A stretch of DNA of 64,000 nt from JADGGM01 sp027307005 (lineage in GTDB: Bacteria; Gemmatimonadota; Gemmatimonadetes; Gemmatimonadales; Gemmatimonadaceae), in NCBI GenBank assembly GCA_035455745.1, contig DATIEP010000036.1, positions 183,665 to 247,664 on the forward strand, written 5' to 3'. Below, one piece after another: positions 54,229 to 62,717 of this stretch. Below the pieces are notes generated by a model. The model worked only from the letters and a program-made list of their open reading frames with translations, was not told the DNA's origin and ran no database searches. The position numbers were made by a program, and so were the translations under genes. How positions within the stretch are numbered: the first letter of the stretch is position 1; every line of letters starts with the position of its first letter.

Positions 54229-55576
54229 ACCGAATGGCGACCGCCGTCCCCCATACTCGGAAGAGGCGGAAACCGCCGTGCTGGGCGCCATGCTCATGGA
54301 CCAGGACGCGATCCTGCGCGCCACCGAGCACGTGGACGACACGATGTTCTATCGCGAGCGGAATCGGCGGATCTTCCGCGCGATGGTCGCGATCGTCGAG
54401 CGAGGCGATGTAGTCGATCCACTGCTGCTCGCCGACGAGCTGGCGCGTCGCGGCGACCTCGAGATCGCCGGCGGCAAAGAGTACATCGCGTATCTCGTCG
54501 ACGCCGTTCCGACATCGGCGAACGTCGAATACCACGCACGGATCGTGAAAGAGAAAGCGCTGCAACGCCGTCTCATCGAGACGTGCACGGCGCTCATCAC
54601 CCAGGCATACGAAGGACGCTCGACCGCCGCCGATCTCCTGGATGACGCCGAGCAGCGCGTGTTCCAGGTGAGCCAGCAGCGCGGCATGCAGGGCTTCACA
54701 CGCATCAAGGAATTGATGTGGCCGACGATGGAGCGCATCGAAGCGCTGCAGCGTGGCGGCAAGACCATCACCGGTGTGCCGAGCGGCTTCAACGATCTCG
54801 ACGAAATGACGTCGGGGTTCCAGAACGCCGATCTCATCATCGTCGCCGCGCGTCCGTCGATGGGGAAGACGTCGTTAGTCCTGAACATCGCGCAGCATGC
54901 CGCGATCGAGAAGCACACGCCGGTGGCGCTCTTCTCGCTCGAGATGAGCAAGGAAGCGCTCGTCCAGCGCATGCTCACGTCGGAGGCCCGCGTCGATGCC
55001 CAACGATTGCGCAAGGGCATGCTGCGCGACGATGACTTCACGCGCATGGCGCGCGCGGCCGGCACCCTGAGCGCGGCGCCGATCTGGATCGACGACACCG
55101 CCGGCATTTCGCTGCTCGAGATCCGCTCCAAGGCGCGTCGCCTGCGCGCCGATGCGAAGATCGAATTGGTGATCGTCGACTACCTGCAGCTCATTTCCGG
55201 GCCGTCGTCCGAGAGCCGGCAGCAGGAGATCAGCTCGATCTCGCGCTCGCTCAAGGCGCTCGCCAAAGAGCTCAACGTGCCGGTGATCGCGCTGTCGCAG
55301 TTGTCGCGCGCCCCGGAGCAGCGCGCGGGCGACCACCGTCCGCAGCTCTCGGACCTGCGCGAATCCGGCGCGATCGAACAGGACGCCGACCTCGTGATGT
55401 TCATCTATCGGCAGGAAGTGTACGACGGCCCAACGGACAAGGACGGCAACTCGCTCGAGGGACGCGCCGAAGTGATCGTGGGCAAGCAGCGCAACGGTCC
55501 GATCGGATTCATCAACCTGTTCTTCCACAAGTCGTACACCCGGTTCGAGAACTACAGCGCGCGACGGGACGCGTAG
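54185..55576 (+). CDS. dnaB: Replicative DNA helicase DnaB
   Basis: A 463-residue helicase. The N-terminal DnaG-interacting domain (PPYSEEAETAVLGAMLMDQDAI) is followed by a linker and a RecA-like core: TGVPSGFNDLDEMTSGFQNADLIIVAARPSMGKTSLVLNIA (Walker A near 225), SLEMSKEALVQRML, IELVIVDYLQLISG (Walker B), SQLSRAPEQRAGDHRPQLSDLRESGAIEQDADLVMFIYR. ATG 54185 overlaps the UDG gene; ATG 54212 is an alternative. No intein is present. Confidence 0.93.
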   Translation: MSSSLVDSSMASANEPNGDRRPPYSEEAETAVLGAMLMDQDAILRATEHVDDTMFYRERNRRIFRAMVAIVERGDVVDPLLLADELARRGDLEIAGGKEYIAYLVDAVPTSANVEYHARIVKEKALQRRLIETCTALITQAYEGRSTAADLLDDAEQRVFQVSQQRGMQGFTRIKELMWPTMERIEALQRGGKTITGVPSGFNDLDEMTSGFQNADLIIVAARPSMGKTSLVLNIAQHAAIEKHTPVALFSLEMSKEALVQRMLTSEARVDAQRLRKGMLRDDDFTRMARAAGTLSAAPIWIDDTAGISLLEIRSKARRLRADAKIELVIVDYLQLISGPSSESRQQEISSISRSLKALAKELNVPVIALSQLSRAPEQRAGDHRPQLSDLRESGAIEQDADLVMFIYRQEVYDGPTDKDGNSLEGRAEVIVGKQRNGPIGFINLFFHKSYTRFENYSARRDA

Positions 55577-56277
55577 TGGACACGGCATCGACCGCCGACG
55601 TCGGCGTCATCATCGTCGCGGCCGGCACGGGTTCGCGCACCGGCAGCACGGAGCTCAAGCAGTTTCGATGGGTGGCGGGCAAGCCGATGCTGCTGCACAG
55701 CGTGCAACGGTGCATGGAGCGCAGCGATGTCGCCGTGGTGGTCGCGGTGCTCCCGCGCTCGCACGCGGGCGATCCGCCGCCGTGGATCTTTCAATGCGAT
55801 GTCGACCGGCTGCTCGTGTCGGCCGGCGGACGCGAGCGGGGCGATTCGGTGTACGCCGGCCTAACGGACCTCCCGCCCGAGGTGCGCGTGGTGGTCATCC
55901 ACGACGCGGCGCGCCCGCTCCTCGACGCCGAGACGCTCGATCGCGTGATCGCGGTGGCGCGCAGCGGCTCGGCTGCCGTCGCCGGTCTTCCGGTGACGGA
56001 CACGCTCAAGCGCGTGGACGCCGGCGATCGCGTGGTGGAAACGGTAGACCGCGCGCAGATGTGGCGCGCGCAGACGCCGCAGGCCTTTCCGCGCGACATG
56101 ATCGAGCGCGCGTACGCCGACGCCCGCGCGAACGGCATCCGCGCCACCGACGACGCCGCGCTCTGCGAGCGGTTAGGCATGCCCGTCGTCCTCGTGCGCG
56201 GCAGCGAGCGCGCGATGAAGATCACGGAGGAAGCCGACTTCGCGCGCGTCGAAGCCCTGGCGCTCACGCCGCGATGA
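55576..56277 (+). CDS. ispD: 2-C-methyl-D-erythritol 4-phosphate cytidylyltransferase
   Basis: A 233-residue nucleotidyltransferase of the MEP isoprenoid pathway. VGVIIVAAGTGSRTGSTELKQFRWVAGKPML (N-terminal CTP-binding), VVVIHDAARPLLDAE (near 110) and TDTLKRVD, QTPQAF are diagnostic. GTG start overlaps the dnaB TAG. Threonylcarbamoyl-AMP synthase follows, overlapping by ATGA. Confidence 0.93.
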   Translation: MDTASTADVGVIIVAAGTGSRTGSTELKQFRWVAGKPMLLHSVQRCMERSDVAVVVAVLPRSHAGDPPPWIFQCDVDRLLVSAGGRERGDSVYAGLTDLPPEVRVVVIHDAARPLLDAETLDRVIAVARSGSAAVAGLPVTDTLKRVDAGDRVVETVDRAQMWRAQTPQAFPRDMIERAYADARANGIRATDDAALCERLGMPVVLVRGSERAMKITEEADFARVEALALTPR

Positions 56278-56945
56278 CCGCGCCGCCGCTCGCCGTCCCG
56301 TTCTGGTCGCCGGCGGAAATCGAACAATCGATGTCGGCCACGATCGCGCACCTCCACGCACGGCGCGTCCTCGCCTATCCCACCGAAACGGTGTACGGGT
56401 TCGGCGGCGCGGTCGACGAAGAATCGGTTGCCGCTCTCGTACGCCTCAAGTCTCGTCCGCCGGGGAAACCGTTTCTGATTCTCGTGGCCTCGAGCGACAT
56501 GGTGGCCCGCTACGACCTCCAGCTCACGGGCTACGCGTCGCGCCTCGCCGCGCGTCACTGGCCCGGTCCGCTCACGCTCGTGCTGCCCGGCGGCGAACGC
56601 CGCGTGCCGCCGCGCTTGCGCGGACCGGAGGGCGGGGTCGCCGTGCGATGGACGTCGCATCCCGCGCTGGCACGACTCATCCTCGCCTATGGCGACCCGA
56701 TCACGTCCACCAGCGCGAACCGCCCGGGTGTGCCGCCGGCCATGACGTCGCGCGAGATCGAACAGCAATGGTTCGATGCGATCGGCCGCGGACTGCTCCG
56801 CGTCCTCGACGGCGGGCGCCTCGTGCCCTCGCGCCCATCGACAGTTGTAGATTGCATGGGTCGACGCCCGCGTGTGATCCGGCCGGGCGCCATTTCCTCC
56901 GCGACCTTGCGTGAGTCGGTGCCCGATCTGATCGGAGATTTGTGA
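56274..56945 (+). CDS. tsaC: Threonylcarbamoyl-AMP synthase (TsaC/YrdC/Sua5)
   Basis: A 223-residue protein with the YrdC fold: HARRVLAYPTETVYGFGG (near 28), VRLKSRPPGKPFLILV (Lys/Arg, near 60), HWPGPLTLVLPGG and DPITSTSANRPG (S-x-N motif, near 143). It makes threonylcarbamoyl-AMP for tRNA t6A modification. It lacks the extra Sua5 domain. Confidence 0.92.
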   Translation: MTAPPLAVPFWSPAEIEQSMSATIAHLHARRVLAYPTETVYGFGGAVDEESVAALVRLKSRPPGKPFLILVASSDMVARYDLQLTGYASRLAARHWPGPLTLVLPGGERRVPPRLRGPEGGVAVRWTSHPALARLILAYGDPITSTSANRPGVPPAMTSREIEQQWFDAIGRGLLRVLDGGRLVPSRPSTVVDCMGRRPRVIRPGAISSATLRESVPDLIGDL

Positions 56946-57421
56946 CGCCTCTGCGAGTGCTCTTCGTGTGCACGGGCAACACCTGCCGGAGCGCGATGGC
57001 CGAAGCCATTGCCCGGCGCATCGCGCAGGAGCGCGGACTCACGGACGTCGAGTTCGGGAGCGCGGGCACCGCGGCGTGGGAGGACGCACCCGCATCGGAC
57101 GGGGCGCTGCTCGTGTGTCTCGAGCGCGAGACCGATCTCTCGTCGCACCACGCGCGGCTCGCGACGCCCGAGCTCCTGGCGCAATACGATCTCGTGCTCG
57201 CCATGGGTCCGCACCACGTGGAGCGGCTGGAGTCGTTAGGCGCGCGCGGCAAGGCATACCTCATCACGACCTACGCGTCGCGCGGCGCGAGCGACCGCCC
57301 CATCGGCGACCCGTTCGGCGGGGAGCTCGAGCTCTACCGCGACACGTACGCCGAGCTCGATCGCGAGCTGCGCCTCGTCCTCGACCGGATCGCCGCGGAG
57401 CGCACCCCGGGCGTGTCGTGA
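56942..57421 (+). CDS. Low-molecular-weight protein (arginine/tyrosine) phosphatase
   Basis: A 159-residue phosphatase. The catalytic loop is VCTGNTCRSAMAE (Cys10-Arg16) and the C-terminal acid is DPFGG. The residue after the asparagine is Thr, as in YwlE-type arginine phosphatases, where typical tyrosine phosphatases have Ile/Leu. The protein may therefore reverse arginine phosphorylation. GTG start overlaps tsaC. Confidence 0.88.
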   Translation: MTPLRVLFVCTGNTCRSAMAEAIARRIAQERGLTDVEFGSAGTAAWEDAPASDGALLVCLERETDLSSHHARLATPELLAQYDLVLAMGPHHVERLESLGARGKAYLITTYASRGASDRPIGDPFGGELELYRDTYAELDRELRLVLDRIAAERTPGVS

Positions 57422-58236
57422 CCGCGCACGACGTCGGCGCGCTGGTGCTGCTCGGGCATCCGGTGCGGCACTCGATTTCCCCCGTTTTTCAAAACGCGGC
57501 GTTGCGCGCCGCCGGGATCGCGCTCACCTACGAGGCGATCGACGTCGAACCGGGCGCGTTAGGCGACCGCGTGCGCGCGCTCATCGCCCAGCGCGCCGCC
57601 GGCAACGTCACCATCCCGCACAAGCCGGCCGTCGCCGCGATGTGCGACACGCTGACGCCGCTCGCCCAACGGGCCGGCGCGGTCAATACGTTCTGGGTGG
57701 AGCAGGGCGCGCTCACCGGCGACAACACCGACGTCGGCGGCTTCGATCAGCTCGCGCGGCGCGTCCTCGGCTCCGTTCCGTTAGGCGCGCGCGTCGCGGT
57801 GCTCGGCGCCGGCGGCGCGGCCGCTGCCGTCTGCGCCGCCGTCGAACAGTGGCCCGGCGCCCGGATCACGCTCTCCAACCGCACTCCCCAACGCGCCGAA
57901 GCGCTCGCCGCCCGCTTTCCGGTCGTCGACCGCATCGCTCCGCGCGCCGCTGATGCGGTCGCCGACGCCACCGTCGTCGTGAACGCGACTCCCACCGGCA
58001 TGACCGACACCGCGGTTCCCGTCGATGTCGCAGTGCTGCCGCCGGCCGTCGGCGTCATCGACCTCGTCCATCGCCCGGGCGAAACGCAATGGGTGCGCGA
58101 CGCCAAATCGCGCGGACTCCGCGCCGCGGGTGGCCTGGCGATGCTCGTCGAGCAGGGCGCGCTCGCCTTCGAGCGATGGTTCGGCATCGACGCGCCGCGC
58201 GACGTGATGTGGGAGGCCGCATGCGCCGCTCGATGA
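57418..58236 (+). CDS. aroE: Shikimate dehydrogenase
   Basis: A 272-residue enzyme of the shikimate pathway. LLGHPVRHSISPVFQNAALR is the shikimate-binding N terminus; GNVTIPHKPAVAAMCD has the catalytic Lys; GALTGDNTDVGGF has the Asp; and VAVLGAGGAAAAVCAAV is the NADP-binding motif, with NRTPQRAEAL after it. GTG 57418 overlaps the preceding phosphatase stop. Confidence 0.94.
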   Translation: MTAHDVGALVLLGHPVRHSISPVFQNAALRAAGIALTYEAIDVEPGALGDRVRALIAQRAAGNVTIPHKPAVAAMCDTLTPLAQRAGAVNTFWVEQGALTGDNTDVGGFDQLARRVLGSVPLGARVAVLGAGGAAAAVCAAVEQWPGARITLSNRTPQRAEALAARFPVVDRIAPRAADAVADATVVVNATPTGMTDTAVPVDVAVLPPAVGVIDLVHRPGETQWVRDAKSRGLRAAGGLAMLVEQGALAFERWFGIDAPRDVMWEAACAAR

Positions 58237-58997
58237 TCGCCGGCGCCTGGCGCAGCCCATCGGTTCGTCGCGCCGCTGCTGCGCTCGGCGACCTGCTGCT
58301 GCCGCGGTCGTGCGTTGCCTGCGCACGTCTCCTCGACTACGGCGATCGCGGACTGGTGTGCGGCCGGTGTTGGTCGCGCGTGCACGAGCTCCCGTATCCG
58401 CGCTGTGAGCGCTGCGGGCACCCGCTCGCGCGCGAGCACTGCGCATGGTGCGAGATGCTCCCGCCGTACGTTCGCGCCGCGCGATCGGTGTGCTGGATCC
58501 CCGGCGAGACGGCGGGCGCGATCGTGCACGCGCTCAAGTATGCCGGATGGCGCGGCGTCGCTGAACCGATGGCCGCGCGGATGGCCCGACTGCCATGGCC
58601 CGAAGACGTCCTGGCCGAGCGGACGGCGTACGTCCCGGTGCCGCTCGCGCCGACGCGACTGCGCGAGCGCGGTTACAATCAAAGCGCATTGCTCGCGCTC
58701 GCGCTCGCCGCGCGCTGTCACGTTCCCGTGCGCGAATCGTGTCTCGTCCGCACGCGCCGAACGGCGACGCAAACGCGGTTGACACCAGAGGAGAGGCGAC
58801 ACAACGTTTCGGGCGCGTTCGCCGTGCCGGCGTCTGAGCGGCCTACGATTCGCGGTGCGCACCTGGTGCTCGTCGACGACGTCATTACCACCGGTGCCAC
58901 GCTTGGCGAATGCGCTGCCACGCTGTTCGCCGCGGGCGCCCGAATCATCAGCATCGTGACCTTTGGCCGAGCGCCGGCAATCGGCGACGCAGGCTGA
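58221..58997 (+). CDS. comF: ComF family phosphoribosyltransferase-like protein
   Basis: A 258-residue ComF. An N-terminal zinc finger pair (CVACARLL...CGRC and CERCGHPL...CAWC) is followed by the PRTase domain with YVPVPLAPTRLRERGYNQSALLALAL and HLVLVDDVITTGATLGECAATL (PRPP-binding loop). ComF proteins assist DNA uptake in natural transformation. GGGAGG just upstream supports ATG 58221; a second ATG (58233) overlapping the aroE stop is possible. No other com gene is in the window. Confidence 0.9.
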   Translation: MRRSMIAGAWRSPSVRRAAAALGDLLLPRSCVACARLLDYGDRGLVCGRCWSRVHELPYPRCERCGHPLAREHCAWCEMLPPYVRAARSVCWIPGETAGAIVHALKYAGWRGVAEPMAARMARLPWPEDVLAERTAYVPVPLAPTRLRERGYNQSALLALALAARCHVPVRESCLVRTRRTATQTRLTPEERRHNVSGAFAVPASERPTIRGAHLVLVDDVITTGATLGECAATLFAAGARIISIVTFGRAPAIGDAG

Positions 58998-59018
58998 CCA
59001 AGTGGAGCAGACCACGAC

Positions 59019-60032
59019 ATGACTATTCGCGTAGGCATCAACGGCTTCGGTCGGATCGGACGACAAGTCATTCGCGCGGCGGCGCAGCAGGGCGTCACCG
59101 ACCTCGAGTTCATCGCCGTCAACGATCTCACCGACACCAAGACGCTGGCGCATCTCTTCAAGTACGACTCGGTGCATCGCACCTATCCCGGCGTCGTCAC
59201 GGCCGGCGACGGCTGCATCCACATCGACGGGCGCGACATCAGAGTGCTCGTCGAAAAGGATCCGGCGGCGCTGCCGTGGAAGCAGCTCGGCGTGAGCGTC
59301 GTGCTCGAATCGAGCGGCAGGTTCACCAACGCCGAAGACGCGAGAAAGCACCTGGCGGCCGGCGCGAAGAAGGTGATCATCTCCGCGCCCGGCAAGCACG
59401 AAGACATCACCATCGTGATGGGAGTGAATCACGACAAATACGACGCGCGCCAGCACAACGTGATCTCGAACGCGTCGTGCACGACGAACTGTCTCGTGCC
59501 CATGGTGCGCGTCGTGATGGACAGCTTCGGTCTGCGGCACGCATCGATGACGACGATCCACAGCTACACGAACGATCAGAACGTGCTCGACCTGCCGCAC
59601 AAGGATCTGCGTCGTGCGCGGGCCGCCGCGGTATCGATGATCCCGACCAGCACCGGCGCGGCAAAAGCGACGTCGCTCGTGATTCCCGAGGTGAAGGGCA
59701 AGATCGACGGACTCGCCATTCGCGTGCCGACGGCCGACGTCTCGTTCACGGACCTCGTGGCCGAGGTCGAGCGCCCGACGACGATCGCCGACGTGAACGC
59801 AGCCTTCCGTAAGGCATCCGAATCGGGGCCGCTCGCCGGCTATCTGGCCTATAGCGACGAGGAGCTCGTGTCGGCGGACTACATCGGCAACCCGTACTCC
59901 TGCATCCTCGACGCGAAGACCACCAACGTGATCGACGGCACGCTCGTGAAGGTGACGGGCTGGTACGACAACGAGTGGGGCTACGCGTCGCGCTGCGTGG
60001 ATCTTCTTCGATACGTCGGCGCACGGCTGTGA
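59019..60032 (+). CDS. gap: Glyceraldehyde-3-phosphate dehydrogenase
   Basis: A 337-residue NAD-dependent enzyme. VGINGFGRIGRQVIRAA is the nucleotide site; SNASCTTNCLVPMVRVV (near 148) has the catalytic Cys and TMTTIHSYTNDQ the catalytic His region; WYDNEWGYASRCVDLLRYV ends the protein. It heads the glycolysis gene set gap-(small protein)-pgk-tpiA. Confidence 0.96.
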   Translation: MTIRVGINGFGRIGRQVIRAAAQQGVTDLEFIAVNDLTDTKTLAHLFKYDSVHRTYPGVVTAGDGCIHIDGRDIRVLVEKDPAALPWKQLGVSVVLESSGRFTNAEDARKHLAAGAKKVIISAPGKHEDITIVMGVNHDKYDARQHNVISNASCTTNCLVPMVRVVMDSFGLRHASMTTIHSYTNDQNVLDLPHKDLRRARAAAVSMIPTSTGAAKATSLVIPEVKGKIDGLAIRVPTADVSFTDLVAEVERPTTIADVNAAFRKASESGPLAGYLAYSDEELVSADYIGNPYSCILDAKTTNVIDGTLVKVTGWYDNEWGYASRCVDLLRYVGARL

Positions 60033-60301
60033 GTCAGACCGTTTCGCCGGCGGCGCGGCGCCGCGATCTCATCGCACTCCTGATTCTCGCCGCCGGCGCC
60101 CTCGTCGCGAGCTATGGCTACCTCGGCTTGCACCACATGGCGGCCGCGCCGATCGTGCGTGTCCGAGGCCAGACGGCCATGGCGCGCGCCATTGCGTACA
60201 CGAACATCGTGCGCACCGGATGGGGCATGATCGCGATCGGCATCGCCGCGGTCGTCTGGTCGTTCGTGGCGAACCGGAAATCGGCGGGCCCAACGGACTG
60301 A
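60029..60301 (+). CDS. Small two-helix membrane protein between gap and pgk
   Basis: A 90-residue protein, GTG start overlapping the gap stop. Two hydrophobic helices: DLIALLILAAGALVASYGYLG (near 13-33) and TGWGMIAIGIAAVVWSFVA (near 62-80). It overlaps pgk (TGATG). It interrupts an otherwise standard glycolysis operon. Family not recognised. Confidence 0.7.
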   Translation: MSQTVSPAARRRDLIALLILAAGALVASYGYLGLHHMAAAPIVRVRGQTAMARAIAYTNIVRTGWGMIAIGIAAVVWSFVANRKSAGPTD

Positions 60302-61506
60302 TGGGCAAGCGCACGATCAACGATCTCACGGATGCCGAGGTGCGCGGGCGGCGCGCGCTGGTGCGCGTGGACTTCAACGTGCCGATGGACGATCGCGGCG
60401 CCGTCACCGATGACACGCGGATGCGCGCCGCGCTGCCGACACTCGATGCCCTGTTCGCCCGCGGCGCGCGCACGCTCGTACTGCTCTCGCACTTGGGCCG
60501 GCCGAAAGGCGGTCCCGATCCACGGTATTCGCTGGCGCCGGTCGCGCGGCATCTGGCGACGCTCACGACGCGTCCGGTGAGATTCGTGGCATCCACCGTT
60601 GGGCGGGAAGCCGTCGAGGCCACGACGACCGCGGCGCCGGGGACGATCCTCCTCATGGAGAACACGCGGTTCCTAACGGGAGAGGAAAAGAACGACGGCG
60701 CGCTCGCCGCGCAGATGGCCGAGCTCGGCGATTTCTACGTGAACGACGCGTTCGGCACCGCGCACCGTGCGCACGCCTCCACCGAAGGCGTCGCGCATCA
60801 TCTCCATCCCGCCGTGGCGGGGCTGCTCATGGACACCGAGCTGCGCTTTCTCGGCGACGCCCTGGCGCATCCGGAGCGGCCGTTCATCGCCATTCTGGGC
60901 GGGGCGAAAATCTCCGGCAAGATCGACGTCATCGACGCGCTCCTGCCCAAGGTCGACGCGCTGCTCATCGGCGGGGCGATGGCGTGCACGTTTTTTCGCG
61001 CGATCGGCCTCGAGACGGGGACGTCGCTGGTCGAACCCGACCGCATCGACATGGCGAAGGCGCTCGTGTCGCGCGCCGGCGATACGCTCGTGCTGCCTAA
61101 CGACGCCGTCGTCGCGCCGTCCCTCGATGCGGGCCGCGAGGCGCACGCGGTGGCGCGCGACGCCATCGGCGCGAGCGAAGCCATGTTCGACGTTGGGCCG
61201 CGCACCTGCGGCGCGTTTGCCCAACGGATCATCGGTGCGCGCACCGTCGTGTGGAACGGACCGATGGGCGTGTTCGAGACGCCGCCGTTCGATCGCGGCA
61301 CCCGCGCCGTCGCCGAGGCGATGGCGCGTGCGACCGCCGCCGGCGCCACGACCATTGTCGGCGGCGGCGATTCGGCGGCGGCGGTCGATGGCATGCACCT
61401 CGCAAGCCGCATGACGCACGTGTCGACGGGCGGCGGCGCATCGCTCGAGTTTCTCGAAGGAAAGGTCCTGCCAGGCGTCGCAGCGCTCGACGATCGGAGC
61501 ACTTAG
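60301..61506 (+). CDS. pgk: Phosphoglycerate kinase
   Basis: A 401-residue PGK. ALVRVDFNVPMDD, LLSHLGRPKGG and LLMENTRFLTGEEKND form the substrate half; AILGGAKISGKIDVIDALLPKVDALLIGGAM and WNGPMGVFETPPFDRGT the nucleotide half; GGGDSAAAVDG ends it. ATG 60301 overlaps the TGA of the small membrane protein gene. Confidence 0.96.
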   Translation: MGKRTINDLTDAEVRGRRALVRVDFNVPMDDRGAVTDDTRMRAALPTLDALFARGARTLVLLSHLGRPKGGPDPRYSLAPVARHLATLTTRPVRFVASTVGREAVEATTTAAPGTILLMENTRFLTGEEKNDGALAAQMAELGDFYVNDAFGTAHRAHASTEGVAHHLHPAVAGLLMDTELRFLGDALAHPERPFIAILGGAKISGKIDVIDALLPKVDALLIGGAMACTFFRAIGLETGTSLVEPDRIDMAKALVSRAGDTLVLPNDAVVAPSLDAGREAHAVARDAIGASEAMFDVGPRTCGAFAQRIIGARTVVWNGPMGVFETPPFDRGTRAVAEAMARATAAGATTIVGGGDSAAAVDGMHLASRMTHVSTGGGASLEFLEGKVLPGVAALDDRST

Positions 61507-62256
61507 ATGCAAAAGCCCGTGTTTGCCGCGAATTGGAAGATGCACTACGGTCCGCAAGAGACGCGGACGTACCTGCTCAAGTTCCTGGCGTCGTATCCGC
61601 CGCACGACGACCGCACCATCATTTTCTTTCCGTCGGCCGCGTCGCTCGCCGTCGCCGGATTCGCCCTGCGCGATCGTCCGGACATTCTGTTAGGCGTGCA
61701 GAACGTGCACTGGGAAGAGAAGGGCGCATTCACGGGCGAGACCTCGGTCCTCATGGCACGCGACTGCGGCGCGACCGTCGCGCTCGTCGGCCACTCGGAG
61801 CGACGCCAACTCTTTGGCGAGACCGACGAGATGACCGCCCGCAAATGCGCGACCATCGCGCGCGCCGGGCTCACTCCGCTCCTCTGCGTGGGCGAGCGCC
61901 TGGACGAGCACGAGCGTGGAATCACGCAGTCGATCGTGATGCGACAACTCAAGACCGGCGTCAGCCGTCTCGAGAAATCGCAGCTCGCGACCGTGCTCGT
62001 GGCGTACGAGCCGGTCTGGGCCATCGGCACAGGCAAAACGGCAAAGCCCGAAGACGCCACAGTCGTGCACGCCGCCATTCGCCGCTACTTCCGGGAAGCG
62101 CTCGCCGGTCAAACCGATTCCGTGCGAGTGCTGTATGGTGGAAGCGTCAACGCCGAAAACGCCGCGGAGCTCGTTGCTGCGCCCGAGATCGACGGCTTGC
62201 TCGTGGGCGGCGCGAGTCTCGACGTGGATGTCTGGACGAGAATCGTCGGTACTTGA
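61507..62256 (+). CDS. tpiA: Triosephosphate isomerase
   Basis: A 249-residue TIM barrel. FAANWKMH has the substrate-binding Asn/Lys; GHSERRQLFGE contains the catalytic His; VAYEPVWAIGTGKTA contains the catalytic Glu and loop 6; VRVLYGGSVNAENA ends it. The ATG follows the pgk stop with no gap. Confidence 0.96.
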   Translation: MQKPVFAANWKMHYGPQETRTYLLKFLASYPPHDDRTIIFFPSAASLAVAGFALRDRPDILLGVQNVHWEEKGAFTGETSVLMARDCGATVALVGHSERRQLFGETDEMTARKCATIARAGLTPLLCVGERLDEHERGITQSIVMRQLKTGVSRLEKSQLATVLVAYEPVWAIGTGKTAKPEDATVVHAAIRRYFREALAGQTDSVRVLYGGSVNAENAAELVAAPEIDGLLVGGASLDVDVWTRIVGT

Positions 62257-62263
62257 CCGCAGT

Positions 62264-62294
62264 GCGTAAGCTTCGTAATCTTCAGAGCTTACGC
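62264..62294 (+). terminator. Dyad between tpiA and secG
   Basis: GCGTAAGCT (62264-62272) and AGCTTACGC (62286-62294) are perfect 9-bp arms with a 13-base loop 8 bases after tpiA. No U-tract follows, so it may attenuate rather than end transcription. Confidence 0.5.
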
Positions 62295-62317
62295 CAATCA
62301 TAGAGACGCCGCGCCAG

Positions 62318-62713
62318 ATGTACACGTTCATCATCGTTCTCCTCATCCTCGACTGCATCATCCTCGGCGTCGCTGTGTTGCTGCAGTCGCCCAAGGGTGG
62401 CGGATTGTCGGCCACATTCGGCGGAGCCGGGTCGTCGCCCGATTCGTTCATCGGCACGCGTCAAGCCGCGAACCTCCTCACGAAGACCACGTGGTGGACG
62501 GCGGGGATTTTCATGGGACTCGCGTACTTGCTGCAGCTGATGAGCGCGCACGCGTCGTCGCCGCGTTCGGTGCTCGACGAACCGTTCTCGCAGCAGCCCG
62601 CGGCGCCAACCGCGCCCGCGCCGACGAGCGCGAATCCGGCCGTACCACTCACGCCGGCGCCCGCACCGAGCTCCAACGCCAAGCCCACTGCACCCAATCC
62701 CAAGAAGCCCTGA
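62318..62713 (+). CDS. secG: Preprotein translocase subunit SecG
   Basis: A 131-residue protein. First helix MYTFIIVLLILDCIILGVAVLLQ, then the conserved SPKGGGLSATFGGAGSSPDSFIGTRQAANLLTKTTWW, and second helix TAGIFMGLAYLLQLM, followed by a Pro/Ala-rich tail. It supports SecYE protein export. Confidence 0.93.
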   Translation: MYTFIIVLLILDCIILGVAVLLQSPKGGGLSATFGGAGSSPDSFIGTRQAANLLTKTTWWTAGIFMGLAYLLQLMSAHASSPRSVLDEPFSQQPAAPTAPAPTSANPAVPLTPAPAPSSNAKPTAPNPKKP

Positions 62714-62717
62714 CACG

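Noticed and set aside
57747..59600. Long minus-strand frame of about 600 codons
   Set aside because: Covers aroE, comF and gap, all with conserved motifs on the plus strand; no family recognisable on the minus.
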